Of a stretch of 64,000 nucleotides of DNA, positions 18,085-26,586 are shown piece after piece. Numbering within the stretch: position 1 is the first letter of the stretch; each line of letters starts with the position of its first letter. The notes beneath the pieces were generated by a model, which saw only the letters and a list, made by a program, of their open reading frames with translations, searched no databases and was not told the DNA's origin. A program made the translations under genes and the position numbers. Source of the DNA: Pectobacterium aquaticum (GTDB taxonomy: Bacteria; Pseudomonadota; Gammaproteobacteria; Enterobacterales; Enterobacteriaceae); assembly GCF_003382565.3 (NCBI RefSeq), contig NZ_CP086253.1:1054001-1118000 (forward strand), written 5' to 3'.

Positions 18085-18240
18085 GATCGGTATAAAAGAT
18101 CGATATGATAATATTGATAGGTCTTAACAATCAAAAGGCACTAAATCGATCGTTATTAATTGATTAAAACGATCGGTTACTTGATTTTAATAGCCTTTAT
18201 CTATCATTGTTTGTTTTTTCGATCGGTACAAACGATATGA
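18085..18240. repeat. Cluster of GATCG-centred motifs
   Basis: GATCGGTAT (18085-18093), a nearby GATCGATATGA, TCGATCGTTA (around 18147), ACGATCGGTTAC (18169-18180) and CGATCGGTAC followed by CGATATGA (18220-18240) recur in an AT-rich segment. They could be binding sites for a regulator or relics of plasmid iterons. The lipoprotein gene that starts at 18317 lies just downstream. Confidence 0.35.
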
Positions 18241-18370
18241 CTAGACATGAAAATAATTGAATCCTAAGGCGTTTACAGGTCAATCGTAGATCTGTGCTAT
18301 TGGTGAAGGAAAAGGTATGCGGAAATTTATGTTAGTGGCAGGTCTTGCCGTCCTGCTAGCAGGGTGTGGT

Positions 18371-19613
18371 CAGGGCAAGATCATGAACGTTTTTTGCACA
18401 ATTCGACGTCAACATTGACCTGACGAGTCGACTATGATCTTATGCTCCTCTTTTGAGGAGTGACCATGAATTTAGATACCATCAAAGCGCATTTCAGTAT
18501 CATCCGCGATGAACGACAAAGCGCAAAAGTGGATTACCCACTGTTTGATATTTTGTTTGCTTCAATCTGCGCAGTGATAGCGGGAGGCCAGGGCTGGACT
18601 GACATTCGTGAGTACGTTCTCGGCCATCATGACTGGTTCCTTAAACAGGGCTTATTTGAAAAAGGTGTGCCCGTTGATGATACCTTTGCTCGCCTAATTT
18701 CAAATATTGAGCCCGCTGAATTCCGCGATTGTTTTCTCGCCTGGATGAAAGCCGTGCACAAGTTAACCTGTGGTGAAGTCGTCGCTATTGATGGCAAGAC
18801 TTTGCGCGGCTCTTATGACAGAGACGACAGGCAAAGCACCATCCATATGGTAAGTGCCTATGCCAGCGCCAACCAACTCGTATTGGGCCAGCTTAAAACT
18901 GATGCTAAAAGCAATGAAATCACCGCGATACCCGCGCTGATTCAGATGTTGGACTTGCGAGGTGCCATCGTGACAATTGATGCGATGGCCTGTCAGACCA
19001 AGATTGCCAAGGCGATTACGAGCAAAGGTGGCGACTACTTATTGGCAGTTAAGGGCAATCAAGGCAAGTTAGCGGCAGCGATACAGGCCGCTTTTACCCC
19101 ACATCGGCGCGCGCCAATTGACAGGGGCATATCTCAAGTTGAGAAGCAGAAAAGCCGAGTGGAGGCACGCACTTACCATGTACTGGATGCCAGTGATATG
19201 GTTGGGGATTTCTCTGCCTGGCTCGGGCTAACCAGCATAGTCATGGTCGAAAGTTACCGCGCAGCAAAAGGCAAAGCGCCAGAGTTGGAGTACCGCTACT
19301 ACATCAGTTCAGCCAAACTAACCCCAGAGCAGGCCGGAGATGCGATACGGGCCCATTGGGGTATCGAGTCCATGCATTGGATTTTAGATGTCAGTATGCG
19401 AGAGGATGCTTGCCAGATTTACCGAGAAAACGCCGCAGAAAACTTGGCAGGGTTAAGGCACATGGCGCTGAACATGCTCAGAGCCGAGCCAACGAAGATT
19501 AGCGTACCGATGAAACAAAAACGCTGCATGATGAAACCCGTGTTCTTGGAGCAAGTTCTTATGGCTGGATTAACGTCAATGGTTAAATGTTGATCACTCA
19601 TGCGGACGCCCTG
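18371..19613 (+). mobile_element. ISAs1-family insertion sequence with 10-bp target duplication
   Basis: The element is 1243 bp, from CAGGGC at 18371 to GCCCTG at 19613. The termini are imperfect inverted repeats sharing CAGGGC and a CATGA block. The flanks are an exact direct repeat AGGGTGTGGT at 18361-18370 and 19614-19623, a recent-looking insertion signature. Confidence 0.9.
18466..19593 (+). CDS. ISAs1-family transposase
   Basis: The 375-residue frame (MNLDTIKAHFSIIRDERQ) is of the ISAs1 / H-repeat type. Conserved parts are LFDILFASICAVIAGGQGW at the N-terminus, VVAIDGKTLRGS near residue 105, the strand AIVTIDAMACQTKIA near 165, and WGIESMHWILDVSMREDA near 305, which carry DDE residues. 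I chose ATG 18466, six bases after GAGGAG; an in-frame GTG at 18460 overlaps that site. No stop or frameshift is seen, so the transposase appears functional. Confidence 0.92.
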   Translation: MNLDTIKAHFSIIRDERQSAKVDYPLFDILFASICAVIAGGQGWTDIREYVLGHHDWFLKQGLFEKGVPVDDTFARLISNIEPAEFRDCFLAWMKAVHKLTCGEVVAIDGKTLRGSYDRDDRQSTIHMVSAYASANQLVLGQLKTDAKSNEITAIPALIQMLDLRGAIVTIDAMACQTKIAKAITSKGGDYLLAVKGNQGKLAAAIQAAFTPHRRAPIDRGISQVEKQKSRVEARTYHVLDASDMVGDFSAWLGLTSIVMVESYRAAKGKAPELEYRYYISSAKLTPEQAGDAIRAHWGIESMHWILDVSMREDACQIYRENAAENLAGLRHMALNMLRAEPTKISVPMKQKRCMMKPVFLEQVLMAGLTSMVKC

Positions 19614-19868
19614 AGGGTGTGGTGATGATGGCATCTATGGCAACTATGTTAATCAACAGTTCGGCGTCAGGCTTGATATTCAGAAAGATGTGATCAAGTT
19701 TCGCGATGGTGTTTTTACCGTTAAAAGCTGGGATGAAAGCAAGAAACCCATCTATATCGCCAAAACGCAAAACAAAAATATTGGATCTTGGACTTTTAAA
19801 ATCGAAAAAGTCAAAGATGGAGTTGTTTACCAAGGTGCGGTTTTTAAGAAAGATTAGAGGAGTAGGAA

Positions 19869-20144
19869 ATGGAAAATAATACCATTCAATGCCCATACTG
19901 TCTAAAAGAAAGTCAGAAAGGGGTTCACGTATGCACTGGTTGTCAAGCAACTGTATTATACGGTGCTCCACCGGGTTGGTGTGTGTTTTTAATAGTATTC
20001 AGCACCTTAATATTATCAGTTTTGATCGGTATGAGTTCAGGAATAATGGCTGGTAATATTAGTTTATTTGTCATTGCGATTGTTGGGTTTATTATTAGCA
20101 AGTTGGCTTTTTCTGACAGAATTTCTTTCAGAAGGAGAATGTAA
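19869..20144 (+). CDS. Zinc-ribbon membrane protein, 91 residues
   Basis: The N-terminus has two CxxC pairs (CPYCLKES and CTGCQATV), a zinc-ribbon. Two hydrophobic segments follow: about residues 37-58 (WCVFLIVFSTLILSVLIGM) and 62-80 (GNISLFVIAIVGFIISKLAF). The basic tail RISFRRRM should stay in the cytoplasm. The gene follows the split lipoprotein by 11 bases and ends before a terminator, so the two look like one operon. The function is unknown. Confidence 0.75.
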   Translation: MENNTIQCPYCLKESQKGVHVCTGCQATVLYGAPPGWCVFLIVFSTLILSVLIGMSSGIMAGNISLFVIAIVGFIISKLAFSDRISFRRRM

Positions 20145-20158
20145 AATATGTCTTCCAA

Positions 20159-20188
20159 GGTGATGGCTCGAAGTGTCGAACCATCACC
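20159..20188 (+). terminator. Terminator after the zinc-ribbon gene
   Basis: GGTGATGG (20159-20166) pairs with CCATCACC (20181-20188) around an inner TCGA/TCGA pair; AT-rich sequence follows. Confidence 0.75.
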
Positions 20189-20219
20189 CATATAAATTTT
20201 ATTTCCTCCTCTATATCAT

Positions 20220-20268
20220 CAAGCACTAAATCGGAACCCGCAAGCGGGACCCCACGATTTAGCCCTTG
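20220..20268. other. Hairpin resembling the f1 phage minus-strand origin
   Basis: AAGCACTAAATCGGAACCC (20221-20239) and CGATTTAG with following CTTGACG (20255-20271) match the f1 intergenic hairpin as known from phagemid vectors, reversed to the usual display. Stems: CAAG/CTTG, CTAAATCG (20226-20233) with CGATTTAG (20255-20262), and CCCGC/GCGGG inside. The inner loop differs from f1. This suggests a single-strand initiation site for complementary-strand synthesis after transfer. Confidence 0.6.
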
Positions 20269-20626
20269 ACGATTTCCCCCCAAAGTTGCCATAAAGACAA
20301 TATATTATTTACCCTATCTTTTATTTGCATTTTATTTATCGTGCTATGTATTTATTTATGTAGCCGCTATTGACTAGTTTTTTAGATCGGATATTTATTT
20401 AAATATAAGTTGAGTTCAGCTTTTATTTTTTAGCTTTCGGAAACTGAGGCAAGGTGTAATAGCGTATCCGCTATTTACCCAATCCTTCGGATTGCCCTAT
20501 CTCGCTTTGCTCGTAGGGTTGAAAAAGATCTACCCTTCCGCCTGTTCCCCTTATCAAATGGGAGGCGGTAAATCAAACACCAAAGATTTACTTTGGATAT
20601 TATAAATAATATTAGGAGTTATACAT

Positions 20627-20929
20627 ATGTCGCACGATTTTAGTATTGAAAGAAAAAAAGATAAAAAAGTAGCTTTCTTTTTTGGTTATGCTGACGCTGT
20701 TTTTTATAAAAGTTTTCATTGTGAAGAGTATAATAATCATTTTTCAGGTAGCAATGAAGGTAAAACAATAAGTAAAAAAGGAGCAGAAAGCGCATTAAAT
20801 AAAATAATAAATAGCGAAGAAATAAAAAACTATCCAGATCCTGAACGTATCAATGACATTAAAGATTTTTATAACAATGTTGTTATAAAATCAAAAGAAG
20901 AAGATAAGTTTTATATTCATTTTAGTTGA
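20627..20929 (+). CDS. Hypothetical protein, 100 residues (island)
   Basis: The frame starts behind TTAGGAG (10 bases before ATG) and encodes a soluble, charged, Lys- and Asn-rich protein: MSHDFSIERKKDKKVAFFF and on to KFYIHFS. I recognise no domain. A small membrane-protein ORF follows after 12 bases, so it seems to be the first gene of the mob operon. The low GC content matches the island. Confidence 0.6.
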   Translation: MSHDFSIERKKDKKVAFFFGYADAVFYKSFHCEEYNNHFSGSNEGKTISKKGAESALNKIINSEEIKNYPDPERINDIKDFYNNVVIKSKEEDKFYIHFS

Positions 20930-20941
20930 GGAGATTAATAT

Positions 20942-21112
20942 ATGATTATAGCAATAGCAATGATGCTTCTTTGTATTCTTTTAGGTGCGTTTATGATCCG
21001 TAGTTGTATGGGTAAAACAAACACATCAAGCGAAGCAAAGCAAGCAATATCAGATGTAAGAAAAATAATAGATAAAAAAGAGCTTATAAAATACAAAAAG
21101 AGGCATCAATAA
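20942..21112 (+). CDS. Small single-span membrane protein, 56 residues
   Basis: A GAGGAG site lies 8 bases before the ATG. The product MIIAIAMMLLCILLGAFMIR has one N-terminal membrane span, followed by a basic tail ending KRHQ. The stop codon TAA overlaps the ATG of the next gene (TAATG), which points to translational coupling. The function is unknown; the position suggests a mobilisation or entry-exclusion-type role, which is only a guess. Confidence 0.55.
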   Translation: MIIAIAMMLLCILLGAFMIRSCMGKTNTSSEAKQAISDVRKIIDKKELIKYKKRHQ

Positions 21113-21381
21113 TGATTATGGAATATGAAATAAAACTTAATATATTAGCGCGTTTTTTCTATTATATTGAACAAGCTAAAGATATACCTTTTGATTACTC
21201 TAGCTATGAGGAACAAAGCTTATGTTATTTTGTTGCCAATAGATACATTAACGAAAATAAAGCTGACGAGCTTATACAAGCATTGATAGATACTAATGAT
21301 GATGATTATATAAAAGCTATAAGTGATTATGTTCAGTATACAGCTTTTAATGAAGTGAGAAAGAAATATGAAGACAGATAG
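21112..21381 (+). CDS. Hypothetical protein in the mob operon, 89 residues
   Basis: The gene is coupled to the one before it (TAATG) and overlaps the start of mobC by 14 bases, so it is an integral part of the operon. The protein is acidic, with a run of Asp and Glu in TNDDDYIKAISDYV near residues 63-76. No motif is recognised. Confidence 0.65.
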   Translation: MIMEYEIKLNILARFFYYIEQAKDIPFDYSSYEEQSLCYFVANRYINENKADELIQALIDTNDDDYIKAISDYVQYTAFNEVRKKYEDR

Positions 21382-21742
21382 AAAGAGAGGACGTATAGAA
21401 TTAAATCACGAAGAACGCAGAGATATATCTATACAGTTTAGAGTAAACAAAGCAGAGTTTGGGTATTTAAAAGAGCTTGTTGAAGCATCCGGCCTTGAAA
21501 GAGGCCATTACATCCGAAAAGAGATTTTAAACGCTGAACCCATCATTAAGAGAAAGATGCCAGAAGTTAATCAAAAAACATACTTACAGATGTCAGCTCT
21601 TGGTAATAACATAAATCAGGCCGTTAAAAAGTTAAATGGTAATGAACATTTTAATAAAAATGATGTTGATAAGATAATGTTTAATATAAAGCAGGTTGGC
21701 AGAAGATTGACAGAAATTAATAAAGATCTGGGGTATATATGA
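21368..21742 (+). CDS. mobC: Relaxosome accessory protein MobC
   Basis: MobC binds near oriT and helps the relaxase open the strands. The 124-residue protein has the family layout: a basic N-terminus, RDISIQFRVNKAEFGYLKEL near residue 20 (ribbon-helix-helix-like), GLERGHYIRKEIL near 41, and the MobC-type C-terminus NNINQAVKKLNG followed by IKQVGRRLTEINKDL. It ends with ATGA overlapping the relaxase start (21739). ColE1 MbeC is of similar size. Confidence 0.85.
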   Translation: MKTDRKRGRIELNHEERRDISIQFRVNKAEFGYLKELVEASGLERGHYIRKEILNAEPIIKRKMPEVNQKTYLQMSALGNNINQAVKKLNGNEHFNKNDVDKIMFNIKQVGRRLTEINKDLGYI

Positions 21743-21906
21743 AAGGGAATGTGGCTAAAACAGGGAGATCATTTAAAAATAGAGTTGAGTATATATTAAA
21801 AGACGATCACAGTTTTATTTGTAGCAATATGTCAGCAGATAAAAATAATGTTAGTGATTTAACTGATGAGCGGTAAGTGTCAAGGTAGTTGTCACCCCTG
21901 GTTAAG

Positions 21907-22869
21907 TTAAGCGGCCTGTGTTTCCCGCTCCGGATTCAGTGTTACCGGACCTTCCGACTGCCAGTTTCTCGTTTTGCCTGACCAGCGCTCCGGGTGCGCT
22001 TTCTGTGCCGTCCGGTACAGGTCATCACGCTGCTTCAGCAGGACATTATCTTCGCCACGGTGACGCTGTCCCGGCGTCACATATCGTATCCCGCTGTGAC
22101 GATGCTCTTCGTTGTACCAGCGGGTAAATTTATCCACCCACTGACGAGCTTCAATCAGCGTTCTGAACCCCGACGACGGCCACTGTGGAACATATTTCAG
22201 TGTCCTGAACAACGACTCTGAATATGCGTTATCATTACTGACACGGGGTCTGCTATGAGACGGCGTGATATTTAGCTCATGCAGTTTCATCTGCAGGGTC
22301 TGTGATTTCATCGCTGCCCCATTATCTGCGTGCAGTACCAGTGGCTGACGCCAGCATCCCTCACGCATCACACTGCGTTGCATTAACGCTGCTGCCTGTT
22401 CGCCACTTTCCGTTTCATGCACTTCGTAACCCGTGATTTTCCGGCTGTACAGGTCGATTATCATATACAGATAAAACCAGCGACCGCGCACTACCGAAGG
22501 TAACCAGGTGATGTCCCAGGACCACACCTGGCAAGGCCCGGTTGCCGTGAATGTTGTCGGAACTGATACCTTTTGTTGCCGTATCTGACGCCCCCTGCGA
22601 TGCACTTCACCTGACCGCCGTAGTATCCGATAAAACGTTGACTCACTGGCAAGATAAAGACCTTTATCAGCCAACCGTGGCACAATTTGGGACGGTGGAA
22701 GGCTGGCATATTCCGGTTCATGGCAGACATCCCTTATCCTGCTTTCTTCCTCAGCACTCAGTTGGTTAAGCGGTACCGGCCTTATCGCATCGGGTCGCCG
22801 GTCACGGGAAGAACGCTGCCAGCGACGCAAGGTCCGCAGACTCAGATTGACTTCACGACAGGCAATCAT
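21907..22869 (-). CDS. IS3-family transposase OrfB, copy 1
   Basis: OrfB carries the catalytic integrase core. WSWDITWLP near residue 116 holds the first Asp, VLHADNGAAMKS near 177 the second, and NAYSESLFRTLKY near 215 the Glu of the DDE triad. It is expressed as an OrfAB fusion: the frame continues upstream past the ATG at 22869 (RGRLTPEDERKQFIIWINEA) to an A-AAA-AAG slippery run in orfA (22977-22983 on this strand). The separate ATG may be non-functional. The subgroup of IS3 was not determined. Confidence 0.92.
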   Translation of the reverse strand: MIACREVNLSLRTLRRWQRSSRDRRPDAIRPVPLNQLSAEEESRIRDVCHEPEYASLPPSQIVPRLADKGLYLASESTFYRILRRSGEVHRRGRQIRQQKVSVPTTFTATGPCQVWSWDITWLPSVVRGRWFYLYMIIDLYSRKITGYEVHETESGEQAAALMQRSVMREGCWRQPLVLHADNGAAMKSQTLQMKLHELNITPSHSRPRVSNDNAYSESLFRTLKYVPQWPSSGFRTLIEARQWVDKFTRWYNEEHRHSGIRYVTPGQRHRGEDNVLLKQRDDLYRTAQKAHPERWSGKTRNWQSEGPVTLNPERETQAA

Positions 22870-22937
22870 CAGCCGTGCGCCCGATGCTACCGCTTCATTG
22901 ATCCAGATGATGAACTGTTTCCGTTCATCTTCCGGCG

Positions 22938-23420
22938 TCAGTCGTCCTCGTCGGTTTCCCCGTAGTAGTCCGTGAGCTTTTTTCGCAGTACCAGTATGGC
23001 AGCCGCCTCCGCAAGGGCTTTTTCTTTACGGAGAAGCTCTTTCTTTAGCTGTTTGTTTTCTTTCTGACTTTGCTTTAAGGCTGCTTTATCACCGGGATTT
23101 TCAGTTTGCATAAACCCCTGTTTCCACTGAACAAGTTGCTCCGGATAAAGTCCTTTTTTACGGCAATATTCTGCTACTTCGGCCTCACTGAGCGTGGCCG
23201 TTTCGACTATCACGGCAAAGCGCGCTTCTGGTGACCACTGGTCTGTTGTTTTCTCTGCACCGGGCACGGGTTTTCCCTCTGATTTGGCCTGATTACGCCA
23301 GTTATAAAGGGTAGCTTCGGATATTCCTTCCATCTGTGCAACAGCAGCAACGGTCATATTGTAGGGGGGTAGCAGTTTTGCCAGTATGCTGGCTTTTCGT
23401 TCAGGGTAAACACGTTTCAT
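22938..23420 (-). CDS. IS3-family OrfA, copy 1
   Basis: The 160-residue OrfA has an N-terminal helix-turn-helix (MTVAAVAQMEGISEATLYNW) and a leucine-zipper-like coiled coil at about residues 115-145 (KQSQKENKQLKKELLRKEKA). Its end overlaps OrfB. The A-AAA-AAG heptamer in the zero frame just before the end (RKKL codons) is a standard programmed -1 frameshift site producing OrfAB. Confidence 0.9.
   Translation of the reverse strand: MKRVYPERKASILAKLLPPYNMTVAAVAQMEGISEATLYNWRNQAKSEGKPVPGAEKTTDQWSPEARFAVIVETATLSEAEVAEYCRKKGLYPEQLVQWKQGFMQTENPGDKAALKQSQKENKQLKKELLRKEKALAEAAAILVLRKKLTDYYGETDEDD
22977..22983 (-). promoter_or_regulatory. Programmed -1 frameshift site of IS copy 1
   Basis: Read on the minus strand, codons CGA-AAA-AAG contain A-AAA-AAG, the strongest IS3-type slippery heptamer. 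The -1 frame after it reads directly into OrfB. The same site recurs in copy 2 at 25831-25837. Confidence 0.75.
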
Positions 23421-24760
23421 TTGTCATTCCATCACCCTCGGTTTCTTTTTCATAGAGGGTGACAACTATGCTGACACTGAGGGTGAGTTCAAAGCTGTAA
23501 GCAGCTTTAGACACGATATAAAAAAACCAGTGTTTCATGCATTTATATCTCTTCCCAAGAATGAACATTTAACAGATCAGGAATGGGAAGAAATAGCAAA
23601 AGACTATTTGAAAGAAATGAATATCGATATAGAAAAACATCAATATATTTGTGTGCGTCATAAAGATACTGATAAAGACCATATCCATATAGTAGCGAAT
23701 CGTGTCGGCCTTGATGGTTCTGTATGGCACGGTCAGCACTCAGCATTTAATACAATAGCAGCTTGTGAACGTTTAGAAGTAAAGCACGGCTTAACCATTA
23801 CACAGGGGCTTAAAGGTCAAAAATCAGACGTATCAGCACCAACCAAGAACGAGATCGAGCAAGCTCTCCGTATAGGTGAAAAACCAGCTCGAATCGTGCT
23901 ACAGAACGCACTACAAGCGGCTTTAGTCGGTAAGCCTGATTTGTCCACGTTCGTAGAACGTCTGCAGGCTGTAGGCATCGAGCCAGCCTTCAACGTTGCT
24001 TCTACTGGCACCGTCTCTGGGGTGTCATTTGGTATCAAAAATAATGAAAAAAATATTTATTTTAAAGGCTCTCAGTTAGGCAAAAAATTTAGGTGATCTT
24101 GACCCGCCATCTACGGACAGCTTTTGTATCTTAAGTTAACGATGCCCGCTGTTGCCGGTATTCTCGTGGAGAGAGATATCCCAGCGCACTGTGCGGGTGA
24201 TTTTCATTGTAATGCGTGAATGCTGCTGCAAGGTTTTGCAGCGCTGTTCTCACATCCGGTTTTGGCATGAACGCGATATAGTCTTCCTTCATCGTCTTCA
24301 CGAACCGTTCCGCCATGCCATTACTCTGCGGGCTGCTCACCGCTGTTGTACACGGCTCCAGATTCAGCTCTCTGGCGAACCTCCGCGTTTCATGCGCGGT
24401 ATACGCGGAACCGTTGTCCGTCAGCCACTGCACCGCTGTGTCCGGCAACTTATCGCCGAAGCGCTTTTCTACCGACCCCAGCATGACATCCTGCACGGTC
24501 GAGCTGTCATAGCCTCCCGTGCTTGCTGCCCAGTCTATGGCCTCGCGGTCGCAGCAGTCCAGCGCGAACGTTACACGCAGTTTTTCACCATTATCGCAGC
24601 CGAACTCAAAGCCATCTGAACACCAGCGCATATCGCTTTCCGCAACTGCGATTTTACCTTTATGTTCACGCGTCGGCCGCTCTGGTTTGTCATGCAGTAA
24701 CAGCAGGTTATGCTCGTTCATGATCGGTAAGTGTCAAGGTAGTTGTCACCCCTGGTTAAG

Positions 24761-25723
24761 TTAAGCGGCCTGTGTTTCCCGCTCCGGATTCAGTGTTACC
24801 GGACCTTCCGACTGCCAGTTTCTCGTTTTGCCTGACCAGCGCTCCGGGTGCGCTTTCTGTGCCGTCCGGTACAGGTCATCACGCTGCTTCAGCAGGACAT
24901 TATCTTCGCCACGGTGACGCTGTCCCGGCGTCACATATCGTATCCCGCTGTGACGATGCTCTTCGTTGTACCAGCGGGTAAATTTATCCACCCACTGACG
25001 AGCTTCAATCAGCGTTCTGAACCCCGACGACGGCCACTGTGGAACATATTTCAGTGTCCTGAACAACGACTCTGAATATGCGTTATCATTACTGACACGG
25101 GGTCTGCTATGAGACGGCGTGATATTTAGCTCATGCAGTTTCATCTGCAGGGTCTGTGATTTCATCGCTGCCCCATTATCTGCGTGCAGTACCAGTGGCT
25201 GACGCCAGCATCCCTCACGCATCACACTGCGTTGCATTAACGCTGCTGCCTGTTCGCCACTTTCCGTTTCATGCACTTCGTAACCCGTGATTTTCCGGCT
25301 GTACAGGTCGATTATCATATACAGATAAAACCAGCGACCGCGCACTACCGAAGGTAACCAGGTGATGTCCCAGGACCACACCTGGCAAGGCCCGGTTGCC
25401 GTGAATGTTGTCGGAACTGATACCTTTTGTTGCCGTATCTGACGCCCCCTGCGATGCACTTCACCTGACCGCCGTAGTATCCGATAAAACGTTGACTCAC
25501 TGGCAAGATAAAGACCTTTATCAGCCAACCGTGGCACAATTTGGGACGGTGGAAGGCTGGCATATTCCGGTTCATGGCAGACATCCCTTATCCTGCTTTC
25601 TTCCTCAGCACTCAGTTGGTTAAGCGGTACCGGCCTTATCGCATCGGGTCGCCGGTCACGGGAAGAACGCTGCCAGCGACGCAAGGTCCGCAGACTCAGA
25701 TTGACTTCACGACAGGCAATCAT
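24761..25723 (-). CDS. IS3-family transposase OrfB, copy 2
   Basis: The predicted protein is identical to copy 1 OrfB (320 residues, same DDE core and C-terminus ETQAA). It also depends on the -1 frameshift from orfA. Identity between copies suggests a recent duplication of the IS in this genome. Confidence 0.92.
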   Translation of the reverse strand: MIACREVNLSLRTLRRWQRSSRDRRPDAIRPVPLNQLSAEEESRIRDVCHEPEYASLPPSQIVPRLADKGLYLASESTFYRILRRSGEVHRRGRQIRQQKVSVPTTFTATGPCQVWSWDITWLPSVVRGRWFYLYMIIDLYSRKITGYEVHETESGEQAAALMQRSVMREGCWRQPLVLHADNGAAMKSQTLQMKLHELNITPSHSRPRVSNDNAYSESLFRTLKYVPQWPSSGFRTLIEARQWVDKFTRWYNEEHRHSGIRYVTPGQRHRGEDNVLLKQRDDLYRTAQKAHPERWSGKTRNWQSEGPVTLNPERETQAA

Positions 25724-25791
25724 CAGCCGTGCGCCCGATGCTACCGCTTCATTGATCCAGATGATGAACTGTTTCCGTTCATCTTCCGGCG

Positions 25792-26274
25792 TCAGTCGTC
25801 CTCGTCGGTTTCCCCGTAGTAGTCCGTGAGCTTTTTTCGCAGTACCAGTATGGCAGCCGCCTCCGCAAGGGCTTTTTCTTTACGGAGAAGCTCTTTCTTT
25901 AGCTGTTTGTTTTCTTTCTGACTTTGCTTTAAGGCTGCTTTATCACCGGGATTTTCAGTTTGCATAAACCCCTGTTTCCACTGAACAAGTTGCTCCGGAT
26001 AAAGTCCTTTTTTACGGCAATATTCTGCTACTTCGGCCTCACTGAGCGTGGCCGTTTCGACTATCACGGCAAAGCGCGCTTCTGGTGACCACTGGTCTGT
26101 TGTTTTCTCTGCACCGGGCACGGGTTTTCCCTCTGATTTGGCCTGATTACGCCAGTTATAAAGGGTAGCTTCGGATATTCCTTCCATCTGTGCAACAGCA
26201 GCAACGGTCATATTGTAGGGGGGTAGCAGTTTTGCCAGTATGCTGGCTTTTCGTTCAGGGTAAACACGTTTCAT
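25792..26274 (-). CDS. IS3-family OrfA, copy 2
   Basis: The protein is identical to copy 1 OrfA (160 residues), with the same helix-turn-helix and coiled coil. Its frame ends 69 bases after the OrfB ATG position, with the slippery run at 25831-25837. Confidence 0.9.
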   Translation of the reverse strand: MKRVYPERKASILAKLLPPYNMTVAAVAQMEGISEATLYNWRNQAKSEGKPVPGAEKTTDQWSPEARFAVIVETATLSEAEVAEYCRKKGLYPEQLVQWKQGFMQTENPGDKAALKQSQKENKQLKKELLRKEKALAEAAAILVLRKKLTDYYGETDEDD

Positions 26275-26586
26275 TTGTCATTCCATCACCCTCGGTTTCT
26301 TTTTCATAGAGGGTGACAACTATGCTGACACTGAGGGTGATCCTGTAAAGCCGTTTGGCATTGACCGGCGGCAGCCCCTCAGTACGACGTTGCTTACGCA
26401 GGATGCCCCACACGCGGCGATAGCCATAACTCGGCATATCGCTGATGATATCGAGGATACCCGACAGTATTTCTGCGTCTGCTTCGTCATTACGCCGGTT
26501 ACAGCGCCTGTCCTGCCAGTCGGCAGAACGCTTAATCCGCAGTGACAGTTGCGCACGCGACACGCTCATGGTGCGGCTGACCAGAG

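Larger units (their letters stand above)
17028..18316. other. AT-rich non-coding stretch of the island
   Basis: I see no convincing gene here. A hairpin terminator candidate is at 17099-17124, and a weaker one (GCCAGAT/ATCTGAC followed by TTTTT) is near 17230-17255. The short frames at 17651-17851 and 17734-17964 lack homology. The right part holds several GATCG-centred motifs between 18085 and 18240, listed separately. Confidence 0.5.
18317..19857 (+). pseudogene. Small lipoprotein gene split by an ISAs1-family insertion
   Basis: The first 18 codons (18317-18370) encode a lipoprotein signal, MRKFMLVAGLAVLLAGCG, with lipobox LLAGC. The IS then interrupts. Joining codon 18 to 19624, after removing the IS and one 10-bp target copy, gives an open frame of 95 residues ending at 19857 (DDGIYGNYVNQQ, LDIQKDVIKFRDG, ending YQGAVFKKD). 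The product would be an outer- or inner-membrane lipoprotein of unknown function. A zinc-ribbon membrane protein gene follows 11 bases later and was probably co-transcribed. The interruption is certain from the sequence; the function is not. Confidence 0.85.
20145..20626. other. Non-coding region upstream of the mob operon; oriT candidate
   Basis: No gene is visible. It holds the terminator at 20159-20188, an f1-like hairpin at 20220-20268, and several inverted repeats. Among these are AATAGCG and CGCTATT around 20458-20476, CCCTA and TAGGG flanking CTCGCTTTGCTCG around 20500-20520, and CCGCC and GGCGG around 20540-20570. Location directly before mobC-mobA makes this the most likely place for oriT, but no nick site was recognised. 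Confidence 0.4.
21871..23483 (-). mobile_element. IS3-family element, copy 1 (in the relaxase gene)
   Basis: 1613 bp with ends CGGTAAGTGTCA on the left and, reversed, CCCTCAGTGTCA on the right, plus a shared TAGTTGTCACC block. It is flanked by TGAG at 21867-21870 and 23484-23487. Both orfs lie on the minus strand. Copy 2 at 24725-26337 has the same length and, as far as I compared, the same sequence. Confidence 0.9.
24725..26337 (-). mobile_element. IS3-family element, copy 2 (inside the IS2-like element)
   Basis: 1613 bp, the same termini and the same length as copy 1, flanked by TGAT at 24721-24724 and 26338-26341. The different target copies at the two insertions show two independent transposition events. 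Copies 1 and 2 have the same orientation. Confidence 0.92.

Noticed and set aside
17952..18134. 60-residue minus-strand frame with a hydrophobic tail
   Set aside because: No ribosome-binding site or homology, and the composition is that of AT-rich non-coding DNA.
20290..20620. Search for a ColE1-type RNAII/oriV before the mob operon
   Set aside because: No RNA I/RNA II-like sequence or replication protein was recognised; only hairpins that could belong to oriT.
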